From positions 806,001-870,000 of the forward strand of contig JAHNUO010000008.1 in the NCBI GenBank assembly GCA_019787685.1: a stretch of 64,000 nt of DNA. The letters are read 5' to 3'. The notes beneath the pieces are model-generated. The model was not told the origin of the DNA, searched no databases, and saw only the letters and a list, made by a program, of their open reading frames with translations. Numbering within the stretch: position 1 is the stretch's first letter; the number at the start of each line of letters is the position of its first letter. The translations under genes were made by a program, and so were the position numbers. The DNA comes from Chiua virens (lineage: Eukaryota; Basidiomycota; Agaricomycetes; Boletales; Boletaceae). Positions 1-11,400 of this stretch are shown here, in pieces.

Positions 1-331
1 CGAAGAAAAAAGCTGCCAAGGTCAGGATACTGTGGATTTGTGAAGATGTACTTGATTGTGACTTGGACCTATCAGAATGAGTCTGAAGCTTCGGGCGAGG
101 ATTTTGGAGAGGAATTGGGTGAGATAGACGATGATGAGGATGAGGATGCGGACGAGTCTGCCGGCAAAAAGAGAAAGGTTTGTACGATGTTGATGTTTTG
201 TTTCGTGATCTAACGTGTCACAGCGCCCGGCGTCCACTAAGCAGGCTGCTGGTGCCAAGAAATCAAAGGGGGGGTCGTCTAGGGCAAAGAAATCGAAGGC
301 TGTAGTTGAAGAGGACGAAGATGACGAGTGA
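1..331 (+). CDS. C-terminal end of an unidentified nuclear-type protein (5' partial)
   Basis: Only the last exons are in the window. A consistent model is exon 1-20, intron 21-74, exon 75-180, intron 181-225 and exon 226-331 ending in TGA at 329-331. The translated tail alternates Lys/Arg-rich and Asp/Glu-rich blocks: an acidic run (GELGEIDDDEDEDADESAG-like region), then KKRKRPASTKQ, then several KKSK motifs, ending in VVEEDEDDE. KKRKRP looks like a classical nuclear localisation signal. Such charged tails occur in topoisomerases, chromatin factors and nucleolar proteins, so the tail alone does not identify the gene. The gene converges with the carnitine acetyltransferase gene on the other strand. 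Confidence 0.55.
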
Positions 332-679
332 ATATTGTGTTTGTTGCGCAAAGTCTCGTCTGCCGTGTTTACATTTCATTGATGTTCTACTTCTGCTCGA
401 CCCCTTTGATGTAATTACAGATCTTTAAGCTTAAGGTCCTGTATCAGAACATGGTTATGCTTCAATGCAATTACTTGTCCATATATTTCGATGTTGAAGC
501 TGGCGAATGGCGTGTCTTCAGCTCTGTCATAGACTGCTCCTGCGATTGATTTGAATAAAACGCACGGAGGTTACCATCGACGGGACTTTGACAGAACTTA
601 CCGCACTAGGAACCTTCAGGTAATTCGGATTGGGACGTATAAGATTGAAAATCTAACTTTGGATCAAATTGCAACGCTA
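332..679. other. Convergent 3' intergenic spacer
   Basis: About 350 bp between two converging stop codons. It should hold both 3' UTRs. I see no gene, repeat or RNA in it. Confidence 0.6.
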
Positions 680-3280
680 CTACAATTTCGCGTGGCTGTC
701 ATGCATATTAGACGCGGGGCTGTCAACGGAACCAGCAAACAGTTCATAGAGATCCCCGGTAGCTTTCCTTATCTCCTGTGCAAATTCTGCGTTGGGCAAT
801 TCAGCACGGGACGTGATTGTGAATTGCAGGTAATCTGTGATCAAATGAGTGATCACTCTCGCATCGGATGCGGAACGAGTAGATGGACAAACCATCAAAT
901 CCAGTCATGTAAGCCACTCCAAACCCATCTGGGACGACTTCACCCCATCCATACACACCGAAATGGCGACTGAAAACTGCACTGGTGGATAGCGTCCAGT
1001 GAGAGGAACGGGTGAAGAGTGGGTCCGTGAATAATGCTGGTGCAGACATTGAAGGTGGTTTGGAGAGCCGAAGACCTGGTGAGCGCGTAAAGTGAATTGA
1101 CGCAACAAGAAGAATCGAACAACAAACCCAACATATGTCTGTCCACACCTTCTCCTAACACGGCTTCTTGGGCAAGTTGTGTGTGTTTCTTAACCGCATC
1201 TCGGAACAGTTGCACTTTCTCACTCCGTGTCGCTATATCAAGTATTGGTCACCAAACGCACATTACTTGGAGCCGCAACCATGAATATCATGACAACTCA
1301 CCGGGCTGTCCTAACATTGCCCGCACGAATGCAACACATTCATCACTCACGACCCTAATCGTCTCCGTACGTCCCTTGTAAAACTTCCTGGTCGTGGCGG
1401 CCTCGTATGTACCCACAGGCCATGGTGTGACTCGCCCATTTTCGCCACCAAACCGTTCTGCGAGCCGTGCATATGCCACCTGCACAGTCATCTGAGCCCA
1501 ACCATCGGGACCCACACCAAATGACTTGATTGCATCCTTCCCATAGTTTGTCCTGACGAACGAAAGAGATTGGGAAGAAGATAGATTATGCAGGAACTGT
1601 TGCGCGTTCGATATTGCTGTATGGATGTCAGGAATGGATGTCAGATCAAAGTCTAGAGGTTTCGGGGTTGCAGCGGGGGAGACTGATGGCGATAATTGGA
1701 CATCTGACTTAGGATCCGCTAGGAATCCCAACAGCTCGTCACATAGGCGAACAGAGGGCGTCCCATCCATAACACTATGTTCTCCCATCAACCCCGCGAC
1801 ACCGTTGTCAAACACAACAAACTGGAGGGGTTTATCGACGAAGCGCGACGAAAGACCACGTGCCACGCCGGTTGGATTTGAGGGGGACTACACATGGCGA
1901 AGTAATTGGGTGAGTCTTGCGAGGAGAGATATGAACCCTTGTATGTTGCCCACCGGAAGTGTTCCATGCCACAGGGCTCTCGAAACATCTACATCGCACT
2001 CTGGAGCCGGTGTTGAGTCATCTAAAGACACCAGAAACGCTGCTGAATGAATCTCGCGAAGGAGAGTTGCGTTCCGGGGAATGGATGACAGACGCGTGAA
2101 ATCCTGAATTCACAGAGTCAAGACATGTCGATGATCGACGATGGGACAAATGATAGAATAGCATACGGACCTTGGCCCATACATCTCGATTGTTAGTAGT
2201 TAAAACGCCAATCGCGGGGTATTCGTCCGAACTGTGGTCATATATATACTGAAACTGGCTGTGGTGAAAACATGAGCACTCCCGTAGGAACAGTCTAGGT
2301 TTCGCAAAAAATGACTGTTCTGCGATTTTGGAGAATTTGTCCCAGACATGCCAAGTGATGAAACGCACCTGATTAAGTCACCCATACCGGCCACCTTGTC
2401 TCCAACTTGGACCTTTATCTTCCAAAAGCGATTCTTGCGCACGACAATGACATGCCCGAGGTCGTCGTGCGGATTTGGGCTACCGGCATAAGACACGCTC
2501 CAATCGATACCTTGTGCACCCGGTACACGGCAACAGTCAAACATCCAACTAAATTCGGGTGAGGTAAATCTGAAGAAAGAGGGGGAACTATGCAGCAGAC
2601 AAACCGATAAGTGTCCATACAAAATTGACTGTCTTTGTTGGCGTCAGGGGCTAACTGGCCTGAGCGAAGATTCTGCCTGAACAACATGGCGGCACGAGTG
2701 ATGCCAGCAGCGCGAGCAGCAGGTGTCTGTGGAAGATGTGCAGGCTGAGGCTTGAAACCGTCTATAGGGGAAAGAGATGATGATAAGATTTCGGGAGAGG
2801 TGGAAAGCGCTTACAGTAGTACGAGACATTGACTACAACCTAGGGGTAGATGAGAGAAGGGGAATACATGAGAAAGGAGTGGGAACCAACAGAGTCTCTG
2901 TACGAAAGGTAAGCGAGATCATCCCACCACTCCTCCAACCAGTGATCAGTCTCATTCTTACGTTTGAGGAGTAGCTGCTGGAGGGTGGGACCAGGACCAT
3001 CTAGGCGTGCAAAATCGTCGATCTTGTTGGATACGGAAGCAAACTCCTGAGTGGAACGGGCGAGGGGACGCAAGGAATCCTTGAGTCTCTGAAGAGTGGC
3101 GGAGAGAGCAGGGACTGGGAGGGACGGGAGGGAAGAAGACTGGTGAGCAAAGTTTGGAATTGGCGGTGCAAATGTCTTCCAATCCGAGGCGCGCAAGTGG
3201 GACATGGAACGAACGGTGAATCGAACGCGAATACTAAGAGGGTTGAAGATCCTACGAGTCATCATCGTGGACCCTTGCAA
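680..3280 (-). CDS. CAT2: Carnitine O-acetyltransferase, mitochondrial/peroxisomal
   Basis: Transfers acetyl groups between CoA and carnitine, so that acetyl units can move between peroxisome, cytosol and mitochondrion. Ten exons on the minus strand give an uninterrupted 672-residue protein: 3280-2891, 2839-2815, 2761-2605, 2548-2369, 2258-2171, 2103-1954, 1887-1302, 1232-1128, 1075-893 and 834-680. This is the usual length for fungal Cat2. Visible family motifs are WLEEWWDDLAYLSYRDS near the N terminus, RWMFDCCRVPG, YIYDHSSDEYPA and GLMGEHSVMDGTP. The last contains the catalytic histidine. GVYGWGEVVPDGFGVAYM lies near the C terminus. The first 25 residues are rich in Arg with no acidic residue (mitochondrial presequence-like), and the protein ends in Ala-Lys-Leu, a peroxisomal PTS1. 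The second exon is only 25 nt. The 1888-1953 intron uses a GTGGGC donor and is the least certain junction. Confidence 0.93.
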
Positions 3281-3920
3281 TGTTACACTTACCGAGAAGG
3301 TCGTCCCTCGCTTAACACGTGATTAATAATGTTCCATGTGAATTGACCATAGTGGCTATCAACTTCAAGCCTGCCTCGCAGATCCCATTCCTCGGTAGTA
3401 GAAAAAGTCTGAGTGCCTAGACACATTCTTATCCGGAAATAACACGTACGATCGCCATCACAATGTGCCTGTCGATGACAGCGTAGCCACCAAAACCACG
3501 CCAGTTATCAGAACCCGATTGTCGCCAAGATATATCATTCAAGCACAGGTCGTTGGCATATTCATAGCAAGAAGTTGAAACTTATCTGTATCAAAGCTAT
3601 GAAAGACTACAGCCCCCAAACCTGAAACTCATTAAACCATCGTGGCGTTCAACAGCATTGCTGATCGGCGTATACGTAGAACATTTGAATTTGGATCGTA
3701 ATACCGTCCACATATTTCCCTAGATACGCCCCCCTTGGAGCTCCTTTCGTCCACTCCTCCTTTGCCATCAGTTGTCTCCCACGGCAGGCTATTATCCTAG
3801 TATGAGTTACCCGGTGTCTGAAACGTCCATCAGCATCACCCATCAAAGATCTCGTCTTCATACATAAATCATGCTTATCCTTCGACAAGTTCTCAGTCCT
3901 TCTGATTTTTCTTCGTCTTA
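3281..3920. other. Divergent intergenic region between CAT2 and the DUF6533 gene
   Basis: 640 bp between two genes transcribed away from each other, so it should contain both promoters. Only short spurious ORFs are present. No repeat or RNA gene was recognised. Confidence 0.5.
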
Positions 3921-5480
3921 ATGGTTGCCAGCGATATCTGGATCACGGTCGCTTATGCGCTGGTCGAGGCGCGTGCGTTCAACTACGCCTTTGGTGCACT
4001 TCTAATCTATGATCACATTATTTGTTTTGGAGAAGAGGTGAGTCCTTCCAAATAAACTTGAAAAAAAAAGATAGAGCCGTCTCACACGCTCTCGGGCCTT
4101 ACTTTGTTCCACAGGTCGAGTACTTCTGGACGGGAGCGTGGTCGCTCTCCAGGTTCCTCTATCTCACCGTATGCATATTTCTTTTGCGCTGTTTCTTCTT
4201 TGTCAACTGAGCTTGCATCAGATAAGATATACATCTCTCGCGTTTGCCCTGTGAGCATACTAAAAAGTTGCCATGCCTAGTCATCTGATGATTTATTTGT
4301 TTAGGTTCGCAATCACCAGTAGGTCACTTGTGCCACTACTCTCTATCATTTCTGTTTGACACGTATCCTTGAAGCTGCGGGACTAACCTACGAAAGTGTG
4401 AGCGATTCTAACCTCAGGCTCATATTTGAGTGTTTACGACCAGGTCTTAGCCTGTATTCGCGTGAGTTGTTGCCATCAGCTATATTCTAGGTGCCCGATC
4501 CCACCATTGTCGTCCAGGTCAGTGTTATTGGTGAAGATATTTGTCTTCATTCTTCCCATTACCGTACTCTGTCAATGTACGCCCACTTCCTTGTGGCCCG
4601 TGGCAGAACTTGAAGCTAAGTCCCATTACCAGTTGTCATCACCCTTCGCGTCTGGTTCCTTTATCCTCGCAATCTCGTGGTCAAAATCCTTGCCGTGGCC
4701 CTTATGCTTTCAACTGCCACTGCGTCTGCCTTGATCTCTGCGAGTCACTGGACAGTAATACGAGCCGAATCTCTCAATCCGCTCGCTCCGACATCGCGCG
4801 CGCTCGCATGGATTTACGTACCTTCACTAGTGATCCATAGCGTTCTTTTTGGACTCAAGGTCTTTCGCTTCCTCTCAAGCTCAGTCAGAAATCAGAGCGA
4901 TTCACTATTGTGGGGTTTTGTTAAAGAGTATGTCTCAAGTTGTTCATGCATTTTCTTCTGACTCGTTGGATTGGTGCCGTATAGGGGTATGTTAATGTAC
5001 GCATGTGCAACGGGTACCTCCCTTTTTGTTAGGTCTCGAGTGACACATGTGCTAATGTAGGAATTAGCCTCCCTTTCGTTCGGAGTCGCGGGGTTGACGA
5101 TGGTAGAGCCTTCTCAATTAACAGTGAGCTACCGATCCCCAATGTTTGTCATCGCAACTAAAATGAGATGTTACTATGCCAAGGTTCGTATGCCAGCGGC
5201 ATCAGGAATGTATGATTTCCACGTCACATTGGAATCTTGAGTTGTTTTGACATGCTCTTTTTTCAGTCCTGTCGTGACGTTTATCATCCTCTCCGTATGT
5301 CGAACTATGATTAGTATACGTTCGGTGGCTGCAACCGCGCATGTGGATCCCGAGTGGTTACTCAACTACGCGGAACTTAGTCGTGTGCGTTGGAGATGGG
5401 GTAGTGTGGATGGTGAACTCATCGTCGAGGCTGACAGGTCCACCACTCCTAGATCCATCGAATACTTCCGAATGAAATAA
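3921..5480 (+). CDS. DUF6533-type multi-pass membrane protein
   Basis: The start at 3921 gives an N-terminal helix followed by GALLIYDHIICFGEEVEYFW, which matches the DUF6533 pattern of an initial membrane segment, then a Tyr-Asp pair, then Glu-Val-x-Tyr-x-Trp. Early exons are 3921-4037, 4115-4168, 4222-4250 and a 14-nt piece at 4305-4318. Later membrane segments appear around 4678-4740 (VKILAVALMLSTATASAL), 4810-4870 (IYVPSLVIHSVLFGLKVF) and 5247-5300. The protein ends in a soluble basic tail at 5480. Internal junctions between 4319 and 4677 and between 4920 and 5246 are not resolved. The family is abundant in mushrooms and its function is unknown. Confidence is high for the family and low for the full exon structure. 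Confidence 0.7.
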
Positions 5481-5692
5481 TCCATGGTTATGTATACAGA
5501 GCTTTGCGAACATAGGGTTCGTCCGGTGTAGGATATATAATTATCTAGGCAAAGACTGGACCGTGTTGACCTTCCGAATGAGCGATGTACCCCCACTATT
5601 ATATATACTATGTGAACCCATAACATTTACAACGGGCCGAGCGCTGGTGCGTGTTCGCGTGGCAAGTCGCAATGGGCGACCAATTTGATCCG

Positions 5693-7924
5693 TCAGATCA
5701 ATTCAGACACAGTCTGCAACGTTCTACTCCACTCGACAACCTTGGGATGAGCTTGCACCTACAGCAAAGTGAACGGTTCGTTGACAGCAGTACAAGTTTT
5801 GGAATACCTTCTTCGCATCAAAATTGAGGACTTGCAATCCATCCAAAGAAGTAGCGCGGGATAGAGCTACATATGCCTGACCTAGAAACTGTCGTCGGCA
5901 TGGAGTCCAAATATTTAATGGCAAACTTACCTTTCTCAAACACCCTGCCCAGGTCAACTTTGACACGTTCTAATGTTTGCCCCTGCGATTTGTGAATACT
6001 CATAGCCCACGCAAGGATCAGGGGAAGCTAACTGTCCATGAAACAAGCTCGACAATCGTTGAAACTCGCTCTCACCTGTGTCCTTGAGACCTGCACTTCG
6101 CCACTGGGAAGCTCGACCTTCCAATTTTCAGGTGCGACGAGAACTTCGCGCTTCTTGTTGGGCAATAAGAACTCGACGAGAGGCATCAGCATATCATTCG
6201 TAGCAGGTTTTTTTCTGTCCGTCTTGGGTCGCCCGTTTTCATCAACTGTGTCATAGTCCGTCTGATACAACGACGGGTTCACAAACCGCAACACTTTACC
6301 CATACTTCCATTTACGAGTGATTCGTCCATGTTCTTGATGAGCATCACCTGGGCACCAACACGGAGAGTGAGCTTCTTAGGCGCCATAAAATTTGATAGC
6401 ATCCTCTCTCGCTGGGCAGGATCAGCAGTCCCACTATCACTGGCAAGGTAATCTTTCTCCTCCGTGTCAAGGACTGTCATACGACCTTGGTTGGATTTGT
6501 CGACGTCCTCTCTACGGGGAAACCTAAGGGGTATGAGTGAAATGTATTAGCAAAGGAAATGTCCTTACAATTCCGTTGGTCCGAGACCATCCCCGTATTC
6601 AATCTCACGAGACAGCGATCTGAATTTTGAGACAGAGCGTTGTGTTAATCGCCCAAACCTCATCTCGTTAAGCATATCAACAAATTCTGCACAAGTTGAC
6701 GTCATACGGAAGGAAACCTTGCTGATAGGCACCGACCTTGATCTTTCTGTCGAAATACCTTTGCAAGATTGATGGTGTATTTGATCGTCTGGTTCCACAT
6801 TTCGGCCTCGAAAGCGAACTTCACTTTCGCCGTCCCCTTGGTCACAGGAGGAAGCTGGAAAAAATCTCCGGTGACGACGACCTATCCATTATCTATAAAC
6901 GCGGGACTAACTGAGCAGAAGAGACGCACCTGAATTCCTCCAAATGGCTCTCCTGACTTGCGGAGCTGGCCAGCGATTTTGGCAAGCTTGTCAAACAGAT
7001 CGCCGTCTACCATGGAAACTACAGTCTGTTATATACTGGATTCTGCTGAGAACTAAGAGCTTTTACCTTCATCAATAATGAGTACTTTTGTACGGGCCCA
7101 CCGCGCGGCTGCTTTTTTATTCTTCCGAATCTTCGAAAGAAGATCGTCGGTAGTACCCTCTCCGATGCCGATCCCCGCGAACGAGTGAATGGTTACGCCT
7201 CCAATATTGCACGCAGCAATACCTGCAATTCGCCACTCATGCTTACCATTAGTCGCTTAAAAGCGGTTCAAATTCGGCATACCTGTGGAGGCAGTGATCG
7301 CCACCGCATCCGGACTCTTGGCATGAATGCTCCTGAGGTTTTTGATAATCTCCCGCAAAAGAACAGACTTTCCAGTACCTGCACGGTCAAGTGTCTATAT
7401 GCGTGGAAATGAAGTTAATTTCATTGCATACCAGCGCTGCCCGTGTAGAATACGTTTTCCTTGGACTCAACCAGTCGAAGAATTTGCATTTGCTCTTGGC
7501 TAAGGATTGGGCCGACGGCGGTCGTCGTTGTAGCCACGCCGGTTGTCTTGCTCTTGACCACTGGTACAGCGGTTGAGGATGTACGAGTAGTGGGGGTGAA
7601 GTTGGATGAACTAGTGCATACATCTCTCCCCCAGCTGGAAGGCAAAATACGTTTCTTCGCGATTGGCTCATGAGCGGACGCCGGAAGAGGGCGTTTGCTA
7701 CTGCTAGCTATGTCTGCCGTGGTGACATTGGCGTAGTTTTGCAGGGGTACAGAGGAGTTAGCCTGCTGCACTGGCATCGAATCCAGGGCAGCTTGAATGT
7801 CCTTGAGACGCTGGGCCTTGCCATCAAGGGATTTTTGGGAGGCGTCTAAATCAATCTTCGAGCTTGTGGACCAGTCTCGCGTAACCATTCGGAGCCCTGA
7901 AAGCGCTGATTTTGGAGCAGACAT
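5693..7924 (-). CDS. PIF1: PIF1-family 5'-3' DNA helicase
   Basis: Superfamily 1B helicase that unwinds DNA, removes telomerase, resolves G-quadruplexes and maintains mitochondrial DNA. Ten exons: 7924-7432, 7378-7283, 7222-7067, 7018-6930, 6881-6737, 6686-6569, 6523-6076, 6027-5931, 5881-5808 and 5758-5693. They join cleanly into 593 residues. Motifs in order are GSAGTGKS (Walker A), [38 protein letters not shown] (Walker B), [50 protein letters not shown] and [11 protein letters not shown]. The N-terminal ~140 residues are a low-complexity linker with no catalytic motifs. The start at 7924 is the first Met of a normal-looking nuclear form. An in-frame upstream ATG at 8023 would add 33 Arg-rich residues (see findings). 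Confidence 0.95.
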
Positions 7925-8477
7925 TTTGTGAGGATGGGTGAGAAGGCAAAGCAAGAGCGACGCGACTCTAAGTCGCCAAGTAGTACTTACGCGTGTCCTA
8001 AACGCGGTCATGTGATGCACCAAGCTCCGATTGACCAGAGCAGATCAATCGATCAATACTTGGTATCTCGAAATCTCGATCCTGAACGTCGGAACTCCCA
8101 ACAATCGATATTAAAGCTTTAAAGTACCAAGTAACGAAACATTTGAAACCATGCTAGTAAGTACATAGTTGCATGTGGGACAACAATAACCATGCCAGAT
8201 TCCCCTAACGCATAAAATCTGCACTTCTCAGTTGCCCATTTCAACATCCATCAGATGAAGAAATCATAGTTGATGTCGGCCCTTCACCAGAACCGGTCCA
8301 GTGGAGACATAATTAAATGATAACTGTCCGGGCAGAAAGGAGCCGTAAGTTTTCTGTAAAAGACGACAAACTCGGTTTTTATACTTGCGAACCAAACAAA
8401 CACAAACTTGTCTTGCTTGAATCGCCGCCACAGTCGCGTTGGCCGCTTAATTGATGTCACATTCATTCTTCTTCTAA
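7925..8477. other. Divergent promoter region between PIF1 and TEL1
   Basis: About 550 bp between two genome-maintenance genes transcribed in opposite directions. It includes the possible upstream PIF1 start at 8023. No TATA-like element could be assigned with confidence. Confidence 0.5.
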
Positions 8478-11400
8478 TGTCCAACCTGAAGACGGTTATT
8501 GACCGTCTCAAAAGCGAAAAAGTCAAGGAACGCCAGGAGGGAATCACCTTACTCCGCTCCGCCTTCGCTCGCGAGGATGCGGTATACAGTATCGAAGACG
8601 GTCGTGGTTGGCTTGTCCTCTTCCAGGCCTTATTCACGACGGTCAAGATCGAGAAGGCTGACGTCGTCAAGAAGAATGGAAGGTCTGGAGCAGTTGGTAC
8701 AGCTGCCCACCGCAGGCTCACGGAGGCTGCAGCCGCCGTGCGCTGGCTGGTCGAACGCAGTGTCCACTGTCTCAGCAAGAAAGCACTAACACCTCTCCTT
8801 GATCACCTTACTCAGATGCTCATCCATCGCGGTCAATTATTCACACCCGTAGCTTTGGATTACTTCAAAACACTCAAAGTTCTCCTGTCCTGGACCCCTC
8901 ACATGGACCATTTCAATGTAGACATCTGGCTCAAGCTCGTGGAGATCAGCTTCAACATCATTCTGGATGATCCCATAGAAGATGATCTTGTGAAGACGAA
9001 GGATGAAATTGCAAGCTCCGCCCCCGCCGACGATTCCATGTACCGAAGCGACTCCTTACCCTCAGAGGATGATAACCTTCAGTCGACTAGTCGATCAATC
9101 CTGGGGCGGAAGAGACCTCTGAGGGAGCGCAGCTCCACACCGGTTCCGGGGGCGGTCGCTGACAAGCCCTCTGATCACCGTCCACCCCGCCATCTCGTGT
9201 CTCTCGAGCAGATCGAATGCGCATCTCTCTTGGTCCTTCTTTTCCGCCACTCCACCGCACCCTTTCTGACTGAGGTGGAGAGACCAGATCCCAGCGATCC
9301 AGACAGCTTCCCTAGGAATTCAATTTTAGTACCTATTGCGCCGTCATTGTTCTGGCGTATGAAACGTTTCTTGCAACGGTACCCCACGGACACTTCCTTA
9401 CATCACGACTATCTCCTCGCACTCCAGCCGTTCCTCTGCCAAGTGGCCCTTAATTGCACACAAGAGGTCGATAATCTTGCCCGTTCTGCCTGGGATCCGT
9501 TGGTTGGATTGTGGAGCACCAAGAATAAACGGACAAAGGAGAGCTTAGTAGGAATTCTCAAGACCCTCTTCCCCTTCCTAACGGCAACTCGTGACGCGGC
9601 GAATTATGACTGGGCAGATGGCATTCGGAAACTCTGGACTCTCATCATCAGTGAAGCAGATAGTCGATGGGGTATCGAAGCTCTCTCGGTAGATTCGCTC
9701 AGGCTGCAAGTGAGCGATGGGCTAGTTGATGAGCGAGAGATATTCGTTTCCCAGACGTTCCGCGCTGGGTGGAACTTTGACGCAAGTCAGGCACTGGCAT
9801 GGGCGTTGCTGGAGCTGCAGGCTGATTGCGCTGAGAAAGTAACAAACTTTTCTTTGAGGTAACGAGGTGAAACTGAATATGATACCTGCAGCTGTTTGAG
9901 CATTCCGAGTTTGTGCATACAGGCTCCGCCGAAGGGGGCACCGCCAGAGGGAAGCGAGCGAAACGAGAAGACCCTATATCCATCCTTCTCCATACCTTGC
10001 GAACTACATCCATCACGAACGTGAGGGTCTATCATCTGCAAATTCTACTTTTCTTTATTGATCGACACTGGCGTCGACTCCATGACACCCTTCAAGACGA
10101 TGTGATCGCGAGTGTGCTTCAGTTTGTTTCAGTGGATGAGGTACCCATCCAGTCGTGGGCATTCCTCTGCCTAGCAGCCATAGCTCATTGCGATGGTACA
10201 CAACCGTCTTTGGCATCGCCTTCCGATGTCTCATTTACGGCCCAGCCTTCTCAGCGTGGGTCTGTTACCTGGGATCCTGTATGGACGCACGCTGTACGTC
10301 GCGCAAATGTCCCGATAGTTTGCCGGGCGGCATGCCATGCTGCACATACTCTGGTGGCTTACTCGAAGCATCTCCTCACACCTCAGCGCGTCCTTGCCGA
10401 AATCGAATCTCTGGCGAAAGATCTCGACCTTCAGGGACCAAGCTTTCCTTACGACTCCGTTTGTATGTTCCTCGCTCAGTGTCTGAGGGTGGCTAGCCAA
10501 GACGTCAGATTATATCGCATGCAACTAGAGGAGAAGGTGCTAAGCTGGCTTCTTGACAATTGGCGGGTTGGCATCTCAGCAAAAGATGTCAGCGGTCGAT
10601 CTCGGATGCCACCACATGCTATAAGCGATTTCATGGATCTTCTGGAAAGCGTGTGCGGATGTTCACGCCGCAGCGACCCGATTTGCCGCGTGCTACTTCC
10701 GGACTGCGACATCGTAAGCGTCATGGAGGAACATCACAGAACAAGGATCATCCGAAATTACGTGCTACATGCGAGACTCCCTGAGCTTGGAAGCTCGTTA
10801 CGGAAGGCGGTCCTTGCGGAAGAGATCTCGTCACCATCACAAAGAACGGAACAAGAACTTATGCCTCCCAGAGGCCGCGAGAGGAAGGTCTCGGCATTCC
10901 TGACCAAGGCTATGGAATCCTTGCTATCCGAATGGGAAAATATGAGGGATATGAAGCTGTACTCCACTGCCGAGAAAGTGCGACAATCCTTTGACGCAGC
11001 TATCACTGCTCTTATGTTCGAATTCCTCCTTCCCCTGAACGGCACGCATAGCAACAGGCGAGTTATCCAATCAGCCGGGAAAGTGATTGTTCTTCTCGCT
11101 CCTTTCATAACGGACGCTAAATGGACCTCGGAGGAGAGACTTTTGATTCTGAAGGCTTTGGACCCTCTGGTCGTCGATGTTGATCGAGATGATGGTGATG
11201 ACGGATGGGTGGCGCTGATTGAACCTGGCGTGGAGTCCGGAATTAAGTCACATATCCTGCGTAGCTTACAGACACGCATCTCGAATGACACTCGGTCTAG
11301 TCAGCGTCGTTGCCTACAACTTCTTCTTTGGGAAAACGTCGATGTATGTTCCGCCTATTCATCTCTTGTTGGTGGCCCTAACGCTGTTTTGCGCTAGGTA

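Noticed and set aside
8284..8778. 164-codon minus-strand ORF over the TEL1 start
   Set aside because: It is antisense to well-supported TEL1 coding sequence, shows no family motif and has the Ser/Arg-rich look of a shadow frame.
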